DNA of 6,847 bases, from assembly GCA_030613765.1 (NCBI GenBank), contig JAUWLI010000162.1, positions 1 through 6,847 of the forward strand. The letters are read 5' to 3'. Source of the DNA: Phycisphaerae bacterium. GTDB lineage: Bacteria; Planctomycetota; Phycisphaerae; Sedimentisphaerales; SG8-4. Made by a program: the position numbers and the translations under genes. The notes below the pieces were generated by a model, which saw only the letters and a list, made by a program, of their open reading frames with translations, did not search any database and was not told the DNA's origin. Positions 1 to 5,243 of this stretch are shown in pieces; the stretch's first letter is position 1, and the number at the start of each line of letters is the position of its first letter.

Positions 1-2397
1 ATACGTGATTGGGTCGGCCTTACTGGCCACTGAGCGATACGGTTCTTTCTGAATCGAACCTCCAACCAACAGCGACTCCGGCGACTTTGGGTCATCGTGA
101 ATCAACCGGCTGCCCTCCAGTGCGTGCTTGTCCATCTGCAGAAAATCCGTCGGGCCGAACCAATCACATACGGCCTGCACCCGGCTGGAGTATTTGGCGT
201 TTGCCTTCGTGTCGAATTCTCTGACATCACCTGCCGTACCCAGAAACGCGACCAGATGCCCGCCCGCCGAACTTCCCCATGCACCTATGCGATTTGAATC
301 GAGACCGTACTTGGCCGCGTTTGCGCGCACCCAGCGTACCGCCGCTTTGCAGTCTTCGACCTGCGCGGGAAAAATCGCTTCGCCACTGAGGCGGTAGCCG
401 ACATCCACAACCGCATAGCCTCTGTTGAGCATACGGCGTGCCCAGCCGCCGGACCCCTTGCTGCCCCCGCGCCAACCTCCTCCGTGTACCCACACTATCA
501 CTGGTAATGGCGATGAGCCTTTGGGCGGCAGATAGAGATCAAGGAGCAGTTTCCTTTCCCCCACTCGGGCGTAGACAATGTCCCGCTGCACTTTTGCACC
601 GGCCGGAAGTTGCGCTTCTCGTCGGCGACCTGATTGCTGCTGCCCGCGTTGCCTTGAACGACGAGTCCGGGCCCTGCCATCCTGACCAGTCGGTTTTTGT
701 ACCTTCAAATGCCTGTCAAAAAACTCGTCGGTCATCTTGTTGATTTCGGGACCGCCGAAGCCATGCCCTGACCCCTGGACAACATGTAGCTTTGTTTCGA
801 CGCCGGCCTTCTTCAATGCCTCATTCAAAATATCGCTATGCTTCATGGGCACGAGGTCATCTTTGTCGCCGTGCATAATCAGGAAGGGACTGTCGTCGGC
901 CGTAACGTGATTGACCGGGTTGCCCGATTCTGCCAATTCTTTCTTTTCGGCGATCGGGCCGCCAAGGAGCCTGTCGACTACTGTCGTCGTGTAATCGTAG
1001 TGGCGATTCTCCTTGTCTTTGTAAAAGTCAAACAAATCAGTAGGCCCGAAGAAATCACACACAGCCTGAACTCTGCTGGACTTCTCAAGGTTACCGCCGA
1101 CGGTTCCTTCCAGCTCTTTATTGCCGGCGGTTGTCCCCAGAAGCGCAACCAGATGTCCACCCGCCGAGCCTCCCCATACACCAACTCGCTTCGGGTCGAT
1201 GTGATATTTCCTGGCGTTGGCGCGCAGCCAGCGAATCGCCGCCTTGCAATCATGTATCTGCGCCGGGAACGGTGCGTGTTGGCTCAGCCGATAGTTGATG
1301 CTCGAAACGACATAGCCGCTTTTTACCATCCGAAGCGCGGGGCACCAGTCCTTGCTCCCTGCGGTCCACGCCCCGCCATGAACACATACTATCAAAGGCA
1401 TGGTGTCTTCGGCATTTTTATTCCAGAACACATCCAGTTTAAGCTCACGCTCGCCGACCTTCGCATAGACCAGGTCCTTTGCGCTTGCTATCTCCACTCC
1501 CCTGGAAACTTGTCTGCTCGTTTTTCCGATATGCCTGGCTATAAGAGCAAAGCTCTCAGGCCCTGATTTTTCAATCAAACACCCAAGATTATGCCCGCAG
1601 GAAGTCTGCACGTAGTCAACGCCGATATTTAGATTCTCAAGATGCCGGCGAAAGTTCTCATTAAACTCACGCAATGCACCGACAACCATTCGAAAAGCCA
1701 CCTTATTGCGGATAGAATCGGCTTTAGCTTTCGCGTTGTACCAGGGTGAATACTGTTTGAAATACTCCTCGTCATTATCGAAGATCCCTTTGGAAATCCC
1801 GCCGCGTCGAGATGTTAGCGTCTCCCAGTTATGCACGGCCCCGTCGTAGTTCACACAAACGCTGAAAACATCGGGAAACTTGACCGCATACGCAACCGCA
1901 CCGTATCCGCCCATTGACATCCCCTGTATCACCCGATTCTGGCGCGTGGCGATAGTGCGGTATTTCGAATCGATGTGCGGTATCAGCTCGCGGATCACAT
2001 TTGTCTCAGCCGGCTTGGCCCCGTCCTTACTGTCCGCCCACATCGTGTCCCTGTGCCCGTTTGGAAACACGATAATCATCGGCTCAATCACCCCGGCTGC
2101 CACCGCCTTTTCCAGACCCCGTACAACTACTTGATTGCCCGATCTTTCACTGCCACCCAGTCCGTGCAAATGATAAATCACCGCGTACCGCTTATCGCCG
2201 CTGTTGTAGCCGTCGGGCAGGTATATGTTGTATCGAATGGTTTCTTTAGTGACAGGCCCCATGAAGCTCTGCGAGCTAACACCCTCCGGCGGCGTTTCCC
2301 CCCTGGCACCCGCCCCAAAACTCCCCTGGCAAACCAATAAACTTGCAAAGACAGCGCCCACTGCAATAAGCAAAATGCTTTTCTGTTTTACCCTCAT
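1..2397 (-). CDS. Exported triple-domain esterase (esterase-D-like + two BD-FAE-like alpha/beta hydrolases), C-terminus beyond window
   Basis: One frame reads without a stop from ATG 2397 to the left edge (799 codons), so the gene is partial. An AGAGGA ribosome site lies 8 nt upstream. Residues 1-31 form a signal peptide (MRVKQK, hydrophobic core, A-x-A at 29-31), implying export. Domain 1 (about 45-290) is esterase-D/feruloyl-esterase-like, with HLHG 76-79, GMSMG with Ser161, and SCGHN with His269. Domain 2 (about 300-560) is BD-FAE-like: HGGAW 340-344, GGSAGG with Ser411, HGDKDDLVP with Asp513, GSGHGF with His545. After an Arg/Gln-rich linker (about 562-600), domain 3 has HGGGW 638-642 and GSSAGG with Ser710; its Asp and His would lie past the edge. 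Domains 2 and 3 are clearly paralogous. The likely role is removal of acyl groups (acetyl or feruloyl) from plant or algal polysaccharide; this is inferred from family only. The usual acid of domain 1 is not apparent near residues 240-245. Confidence 0.9.
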   Translation of the reverse strand, partial: MRVKQKSILLIAVGAVFASLLVCQGSFGAGARGETPPEGVSSQSFMGPVTKETIRYNIYLPDGYNSGDKRYAVIYHLHGLGGSERSGNQVVVRGLEKAVAAGVIEPMIIVFPNGHRDTMWADSKDGAKPAETNVIRELIPHIDSKYRTIATRQNRVIQGMSMGGYGAVAYAVKFPDVFSVCVNYDGAVHNWETLTSRRGGISKGIFDNDEEYFKQYSPWYNAKAKADSIRNKVAFRMVVGALREFNENFRRHLENLNIGVDYVQTSCGHNLGCLIEKSGPESFALIARHIGKTSRQVSRGVEIASAKDLVYAKVGERELKLDVFWNKNAEDTMPLIVCVHGGAWTAGSKDWCPALRMVKSGYVVSSINYRLSQHAPFPAQIHDCKAAIRWLRANARKYHIDPKRVGVWGGSAGGHLVALLGTTAGNKELEGTVGGNLEKSSRVQAVCDFFGPTDLFDFYKDKENRHYDYTTTVVDRLLGGPIAEKKELAESGNPVNHVTADDSPFLIMHGDKDDLVPMKHSDILNEALKKAGVETKLHVVQGSGHGFGGPEINKMTDEFFDRHLKVQKPTGQDGRARTRRSRQRGQQQSGRRREAQLPAGAKVQRDIVYARVGERKLLLDLYLPPKGSSPLPVIVWVHGGGWRGGSKGSGGWARRMLNRGYAVVDVGYRLSGEAIFPAQVEDCKAAVRWVRANAAKYGLDSNRIGAWGSSAGGHLVAFLGTAGDVREFDTKANAKYSSRVQAVCDWFGPTDFLQMDKHALEGSRLIHDDPKSPESLLVGGSIQKEPYRSVASKADPITY

Positions 2398-2411
2398 TTT
2401 CACAATCCTCT
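2398..2411 (-). promoter_or_regulatory. Shine-Dalgarno of the esterase
   Basis: On the minus strand AGAGGA (2406-2411) lies 8 nt before ATG 2397. It fixes the start ahead of a typical signal peptide. Confidence 0.7.
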
Positions 2412-2432
2412 CAAAAATGAACAATATAGGAT

Positions 2433-2499
2433 TTACCCGGAATTCCACATATGACACGGCACCTCCCTGGACCGATGTGCCACCAAGTCTGTTACCCGG
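2433..2499 (-). promoter_or_regulatory. Esterase 5' leader with direct repeat and hairpin
   Basis: The octamer TTACCCGG (plus strand) occurs at 2433-2440 and again at 2492-2499, the second copy lying over the predicted transcription start. Between them, GGCAC 2458-2462 and GTGCC 2477-2481 can form a 5-bp hairpin with a 14-nt loop. The repeats could be regulator half-sites, but nothing identifies a regulator and chance is possible. Confidence 0.25.
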
Positions 2500-2500
2500 T

Positions 2501-2529
2501 AGAATATCAGGTTCGTCTTGAAAAGTCAA
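2501..2529 (-). promoter_or_regulatory. Sigma-70-type promoter of the esterase
   Basis: The minus strand reads TTGACT (2524-2529), a 17-nt spacer, then TATTCT (2501-2506). The predicted start is near 2494, giving a leader of about 97 nt. The promoter sits a few bases past the terminator hairpin of repeat copy A, so the esterase appears to be its own transcription unit. Confidence 0.55.
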
Positions 2530-2536
2530 AGCCCAA

Positions 2537-2570
2537 ACCAAAAGGCCGACATCTCCCAACCTGCCGGCCT
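2537..2570 (-). terminator. Rho-independent-type terminator in repeat copy A
   Basis: On the minus strand the stem AGGCCGGCA / TGTCGGCCT (2562-2570 with 2543-2551; 9 bp including one G-U) has a 10-nt loop and is followed by TTTTGG and more T's. It would end the upstream MNT/HEPN transcript before the esterase promoter. Confidence 0.6.
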
Positions 2571-2693
2571 ATACTTACCAAAATCCCCCAATTCGATTCT
2601 AAAAACTACGAACTATGAACTAAGAATTTTTTGCATTTTACATCTTGATTTTTAATTTTACTATGGGGCCGCCATCGGCCGGACGTGCTTAGC
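2537..2693 (-). repeat. Dispersed intergenic repeat, copy A (most complete)
   Basis: In minus-strand order it holds a 5S-like block (2672-2693, 21 of 22 bases identical to 6811-6832 of the 5S gene), an A+T-rich block with CCCATAGTAAAATT and GTAAAATGCAAAAA (2627-2667), four TTNNTAG heptamers (2599-2626), the G-run block (about 2575-2598), and the terminator hairpin. The other copies share subsets of these blocks in the same order. Confidence 0.8.
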
Positions 2694-3021
2694 CATCGAG
2701 CGCTTTTTTGACAAAGCCTTTGAACAAAGGGATATCACTTTTGCAGGTGTTCCAAACAACTTTTGTGTTAACGCCAAAATACTCATGGATAAGGAAGTTT
2801 CTCATATCCTTCATTCGACGCCATTGAATCTTTGGATTTTCCTGCTTGAATTGTGGGCTGAGGTTATTGGAGGCCTCACCAATTATCTCCAGTTCCCTTA
2901 CGACAGCATCAATAATCATCTTGCTGGAGGCAAACTGCTCATAGGTAACACCCTGCAGATACTCCTCAATGGTCTCAATTGCATCCCGGATATGGGCCAA
3001 ATATGTTCTGTCATTTCTCAT
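2689..3021 (-). CDS. HEPN-domain toxin, HepT-like (DUF86), pair 1
   Basis: A small all-alpha HEPN protein of about 110 residues. It shows the HepT signature R-x4-H-x-Y: Arg74, His79 and Tyr81 in RNFLIHEY, counting from ATG 3021. ELEIIGEASNNLS (43-55 from this start) is typical of DUF86. Known HepT proteins are RNases that cleave RNA through this motif and are silenced by adenylylation of the motif Tyr by the partner MNT protein; here this is inferred. The ATG at 3021 is preferred over 3027 because it overlaps the MNT stop by exactly 11 nt, as in the second pair; neither has a good ribosome site, so translational coupling is likely. The stop codon lies inside the 5S-like block of repeat A. All motif residues are intact. 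Confidence 0.85.
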   Translation of the reverse strand: MRNDRTYLAHIRDAIETIEEYLQGVTYEQFASSKMIIDAVVRELEIIGEASNNLSPQFKQENPKIQWRRMKDMRNFLIHEYFGVNTKVVWNTCKSDIPLFKGFVKKALDG

Positions 3022-3316
3022 AGACATACTCAGCCTGCTGTAAAACTTCGTCCCGGAAATACTTGCTTATCGCCTGTGGAGTGAGCAGATCAACTGTTTT
3101 GTGGAGGAACCTCTCAAAATTGTCTTTGATGTCGGACAATGCAAAGAAACCAATGACCGCGTTTGGCTCGAAATCTATAAGAACGTCAACATCACTGTCT
3201 TCTGTTGCCATACCGTTTACACAAGAACCAAATATAGCCACCGATTTTATATCTGATAAATGTGGATCTTGTTTGACAGACTCAAGCAATCTCTTTTTGA
3301 TTTCTTCTTTACCCAT
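3011..3316 (-). CDS. MNT-type nucleotidyltransferase antitoxin (MntA-like), pair 1
   Basis: A 101-residue minimal nucleotidyltransferase of the DNA polymerase beta superfamily. It has GS at 30-31, the metal-binding pair in SDVDVLID (Asp42, Asp44) and a third Asp76 in VDLLTP. In characterised HepT/MntA systems such a protein transfers AMP to the HEPN toxin Tyr. The usual GSxARG is GSCVNG here, so the Arg is Asn35-preceding Gly replaced (Asn34). The gene overlaps the downstream HEPN gene by 11 nt, giving an antitoxin-first operon. It has no Shine-Dalgarno sequence, and its promoter -10 box ends 8 nt before the ATG, so translation may be leaderless. The family assignment is firm; the toxin-antitoxin role is inferred from the pair. 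Confidence 0.85.
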   Translation of the reverse strand: MGKEEIKKRLLESVKQDPHLSDIKSVAIFGSCVNGMATEDSDVDVLIDFEPNAVIGFFALSDIKDNFERFLHKTVDLLTPQAISKYFRDEVLQQAEYVYEK

Positions 3317-3324
3317 AGGTATTT

Positions 3325-3353
3325 AGTGTAAGACGGCCTGAATACATTGTCAA
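3325..3353 (-). promoter_or_regulatory. Promoter of MNT/HEPN pair 1
   Basis: The minus strand carries TTGACA (3348-3353), a 17-nt spacer and TACACT (3325-3330). The predicted start falls at about 3317-3319, essentially on ATG 3316. The same boxes and spacing precede pair 2. Confidence 0.6.
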
Positions 3354-3396
3354 ACGTTAAATCACAAAAAACAGTTCCTCCTCTGTCCTGCCTGAC

Positions 3397-3476
3397 CCGC
3401 TCTAAATAGGCCGTTTCCCGCAATTTGCTGCGGCGAGTGTAATCGATGGATGGCCTATTGGCATAGTTTAGAGCGG
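3397..3476. repeat. Foldback (inverted-repeat) element
   Basis: The arm 3397-3412 (CCGCTCTAAATAGGCC) is complementary to 3452-3476 (GGCCTA, a 9-nt bulge, TTTAGAGCGG), giving 16 bp interrupted by one bulge. A nested hairpin CCGCA/TGCGG (3418-3422, 3429-3433) lies inside. The element abuts repeat copy B exactly where the second terminator arm and T-run would be expected. It could be a small non-autonomous mobile remnant or a structured RNA; no target duplication is visible. Confidence 0.5.
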
Positions 3477-3584
3477 ATCTTTCAACTGCCGGCCTGTAAT
3501 TACCAAAATCCCCCCATTCGATACCAAAAACCACGAACTACGAACCACAAATTTTTGCATTTTACATTTTGATTTTGGTCCTGC
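3477..3584 (-). repeat. Dispersed intergenic repeat, copy B
   Basis: It contains an A+T-rich block with GTAAAATGCAAAAA (3552-3580), four heptamers (3524-3551) in which three of the four TAG triplets have become TGG, the G-run block, and one terminator arm (3487-3496). The second arm and T-run are lost, replaced by the foldback element. No 5S-like block is seen. Confidence 0.75.
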
Positions 3585-3593
3585 TCCATCCTA

Positions 3594-3842
3594 CTACTGA
3601 TCCGCCGCATGGCTCATCTTCTGTTCTATCTTCCTGTGTTTTCGGTCCGACATGTAACCTATCACGAGTGCCGCCAGGAATGCATAGACTGTGAAACTCC
3701 CGACAACACTACCAAAACGATACGGGTCAATCGTATCTGTGAACATGGGCCCGACAACCGCGAGCAGAACTCCAACTCCGAACACAATAAGCGGGTATCG
3801 TACTGCTCTTCTTGAAGCTGTCTTTTTCTTTTCAGTTTCCAT
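3594..3842 (-). CDS. Small two-helix membrane protein, unknown function
   Basis: An 82-residue protein with a Lys/Arg-rich N-terminus (METEKKKTASRR), a hydrophobic helix at about 17-34, a short loop with TDTIDPYRFGS, a second helix at about 44-63, and a charged tail (SDRKHRKIEQKM). The positive charges at both ends favour both termini in the cytoplasm. I do not recognise a family. The start is well supported by AGAGGAGA 8 nt upstream. Tandem in-frame TAG codons end it (3594-3596, then 3591-3593), and repeat copy B begins about 10 bases later. It stands alone between repeat copies, so context gives no function; it need not belong with the neighbouring toxin-antitoxin pairs. Confidence 0.7.
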   Translation of the reverse strand: METEKKKTASRRAVRYPLIVFGVGVLLAVVGPMFTDTIDPYRFGSVVGSFTVYAFLAALVIGYMSDRKHRKIEQKMSHAADQ

Positions 3843-4033
3843 TTGCTATATCTCCTCTGAGCAATAATGACTGAAAACACTTCTCCATCTTCAAAATATA
3901 TCGGTCTGCAAAGGCAGCCTCATAAGTAGATTTTCACGGTAAATTGTCCATACAACACGGCAGGCAGCAATTTAAGGATTAGGTTGGAGGCTTACTCCAC
4001 CGATTTCGTATTGTAACATATCTCGCGCAAACC
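3843..4033. other. Gene-free spacer upstream of the small membrane protein
   Basis: Apart from the AGAGGAGA ribosome site of the membrane protein (3851-3858, 8 nt before ATG 3842), I see no gene, convincing promoter pair or strong hairpin here. Together with repeat copy C it makes up the 350-base gap between coding regions. Confidence 0.5.
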
Positions 4034-4063
4034 AAAAGGCCAACAGCTTTTTACTGTCGGCCT
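4034..4063 (-). terminator. Rho-independent-type terminator in repeat copy C
   Basis: On the minus strand AGGCCGACAG pairs with CTGTTGGCCT (4054-4063 with 4037-4046; 10 bp with one G-U) around a 7-nt loop, followed by TTTTGG. Compared with copy A one G-U pair has become A-U and one G-C has become G-U, so pairing is kept while sequence changes. Confidence 0.65.
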
Positions 4064-4175
4064 ATAATTACCAAAACCCCCAATTCAATTCTAAAAACTA
4101 CGAACCACGAACTAAAAACTCTCAACTAACGACTATTTACCCGCTGATATGAACGCTCGCCCAAAAGACTTGCCT
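4034..4175 (-). repeat. Dispersed intergenic repeat, copy C
   Basis: It carries a 5S-3'-like block (4153-4174, GGCAAG...CTTTTGGGCGAGCG; 19 of 22 bases match copy D), six heptamers (4091-4132, possibly a seventh to 4139), the G-run block and the terminator. It lacks the A+T-rich block of copies A and B. Confidence 0.75.
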
Positions 4176-4192
4176 AAGGTACACCACATAAC

Positions 4193-4531
4193 CTATTGGC
4201 CAAGTAGTATCTTAACCTGCTCGTGAAGCTTAGGGACATGTTCCTGCAAAATCCCCCAGATGGTCTCATTCTCTATTGTTGAGTAGCCATGTACAATAAC
4301 GTTGCGAAGGTTGACAATCCGGCGTATGTTGCTGATAGTCTTTGACACGTTGGAATCTGTTTTTTCAGCCTGACTCAGGGCCTCGCCTATAATCATCAAC
4401 TGCCGTTCCACACCGCTTCTCAATAAAAGCTCCGCATTATAATCTTCAAGAGTTTTCCCCTCTGTAAATTCCAGGAGTCCTTCGCAGGCCTGACAGACAT
4501 CATAAAGGAACTTTCGTGTTTCAGGCTGCAT
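4193..4531 (-). CDS. HEPN-domain toxin, HepT-like (DUF86), pair 2
   Basis: A HEPN protein of 112 residues from ATG 4531. The R-x4-H-x-Y motif is intact (Arg76, His81, Tyr83 in RNVIVHGY), and VERQLMIIGEALSQ is the usual DUF86 helix. By family it should be a toxic RNase that the adjacent MNT protein controls by adenylylation; this is inferred. An in-frame GTG at 4540 would add three residues, but it overlaps the AGGAG motif that lies 8 nt before ATG 4531, so the ATG is the better start. That start overlaps the MNT stop by 11 nt, as in pair 1. Its sequence is only distantly similar to the HEPN of pair 1, which argues against recent duplication. Confidence 0.86.
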   Translation of the reverse strand: MQPETRKFLYDVCQACEGLLEFTEGKTLEDYNAELLLRSGVERQLMIIGEALSQAEKTDSNVSKTISNIRRIVNLRNVIVHGYSTIENETIWGILQEHVPKLHEQVKILLGQ

Positions 4532-4832
4532 ATATTTCACTCCTGTTCTTGTTAATCGACTCCAGAAGGTATGGATTGTTTATGGCCTTGACTTCAACAA
4601 GGTCTACGTTGCGCCCGAACATATCCTGCAGCTTTTCAAGTAGTCCAAAGTAGCAATTGGCGTGCTGCACCGGCTCTAAAGGCTGGAATTCTACAAGAAA
4701 ATCGATGTCGCTGCTCTCAGGGTCAAAATCTTCTTCCTTCAACGCCGAGCCGAAAAGATCTAAATGTTTCACGTTATATCGCTCACAAAGGCCGGCCACT
4801 GCGTTGCTGTTATTTTTGACAAGCTCAATCAT
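4521..4832 (-). CDS. MNT-type nucleotidyltransferase antitoxin (MntA-like), pair 2
   Basis: A 103-residue minimal nucleotidyltransferase with LFGSALKEEDF (GS at 28-29), SDIDFLVEF (Asp42, Asp44) and Asp77 in VDLVEV, giving the full metal-binding triad. The GSxARG Arg-Gly is absent, as in the GSAL...PESSDID subgroup, so this MNT differs in type from that of pair 1. The expected role is AMP transfer to the paired HEPN toxin. AGAGGA lies 8 nt before ATG 4832. A consensus promoter lies upstream, and the HEPN gene overlaps by 11 nt, so the two form an antitoxin-first operon. The family is clear; the system type is inferred from the pairing. Confidence 0.87.
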   Translation of the reverse strand: MIELVKNNSNAVAGLCERYNVKHLDLFGSALKEEDFDPESSDIDFLVEFQPLEPVQHANCYFGLLEKLQDMFGRNVDLVEVKAINNPYLLESINKNRSEIYAA

Positions 4833-4840
4833 AATACTTT

Positions 4841-4846
4841 TCCTCT
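4841..4846 (-). promoter_or_regulatory. Shine-Dalgarno of the pair 2 MNT gene
   Basis: AGAGGA on the minus strand, 8 nt before ATG 4832. Pair 1 has no equivalent. Confidence 0.7.
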
Positions 4847-4860
4847 AATCTTGAAAAAAC

Positions 4861-4889
4861 AGTGTAAGCACAATCAATGCTAATGTCAA
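4861..4889 (-). promoter_or_regulatory. Promoter of MNT/HEPN pair 2
   Basis: The minus strand has TTGACA (4884-4889), a 17-nt spacer and TACACT (4861-4866). It directly abuts the G-run block of repeat copy D and is identical in both boxes and spacing to the pair 1 promoter, although the spacer sequences differ. Confidence 0.65.
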
Positions 4890-5010
4890 AACAAATCCCC
4901 CATTTCGATTCTAAAAACTACAAACTTCGAACTATCGATTTACGACTAATCCGCATACTCTCGCCCAAAAGGTTTGCCTCCGAACGGAGTTCAAGCCGCT
5001 TGGCATCTCC
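4890..5010 (-). repeat. Dispersed intergenic repeat, copy D
   Basis: It holds a 5S-3'-like block (4956-4978 matches 6790-6812 of the 5S gene at 18 of 23 bases, including 11 in a row, with a weaker match further right), four heptamers (4911-4938) with degenerate ones beyond, and the G-run block. The terminator hairpin is missing; the pair 2 promoter stands in its place. Confidence 0.7.
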
Positions 5011-5024
5011 TCCCCGGCCCCGCT

Positions 5025-5243
5025 TTAAACCGCCCATTTGAGAATAAGCTTCTTACGGGAATGGGCGCATTCCTTCAGATAAAGGTTTATCAGATTTTGA
5101 TACGGAATTCCCGTCTCTTGAGCTAATCCTTTGAAATACGCAATCACATCGACCCCCAGCCGAAGAGTCACCTGTTTCTTGAGCTTTTTGGCATGGGGAT
5201 TCTTACGTCCCTTCATCTTCGAAAATTCATATTCTTTTCTCAT
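5025..5243 (-). CDS. Orphan ribbon-helix-helix antitoxin-like protein (BrnA/CopG type)
   Basis: A 72-residue basic protein: N-terminal MRKEYEFSKMKGRKNPHAKK, a beta strand KKQVTLRL (22-29), helix VIAYFKGLAQETG (33-45), a turn GIPYQ, and helix NLINLYLKEC (50-59). This is the ribbon-helix-helix arrangement of BrnA/CopG-type antitoxins, which dimerise, bind operator DNA through the strand and neutralise a partner RNase toxin such as BrnT. No BrnT-like gene lies on either side, so it looks orphaned. There is no Shine-Dalgarno sequence: the ATG is formed at the junction with a repeat fragment (AAAAAT from the repeat, then G), so its native 5' region seems to have been replaced. It may be a remnant, or act in trans on a toxin elsewhere. 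Confidence 0.75.
   Translation of the reverse strand: MRKEYEFSKMKGRKNPHAKKLKKQVTLRLGVDVIAYFKGLAQETGIPYQNLINLYLKECAHSRKKLILKWAV

Noticed and set aside
838..1566. Plus-strand open frame of 242 codons
   Set aside because: It is antisense to the esterase, whose opposite frame carries clear catalytic motifs; the plus-strand product shows no recognisable features.
1..2397. Esterase region as a decayed string of broken genes
   Set aside because: Reading every codon on the minus strand shows one continuous frame of 799 codons with intact motifs in the right order and no stop or frameshift.
2672..2693. A second 5S rRNA gene
   Set aside because: Only about 22 bases match and the surrounding sequence cannot supply the rest of a 5S molecule; it is a fragment or look-alike.
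3247..3534. Minus-strand open frame of 95 codons
   Set aside because: It overlaps the pair 1 MNT gene in another frame and translates the promoter, foldback and repeat copy B; its composition is that of repeat DNA.
3662..3880. Minus-strand open frame of 72 codons
   Set aside because: It overlaps the membrane-protein gene in another frame, whereas that gene has a good ribosome site and two clean hydrophobic helices.
4091..4139. CRISPR-like array
   Set aside because: The heptamers are directly tandem with no spacers, units of 7 bp are far too short, and no cas gene is present.
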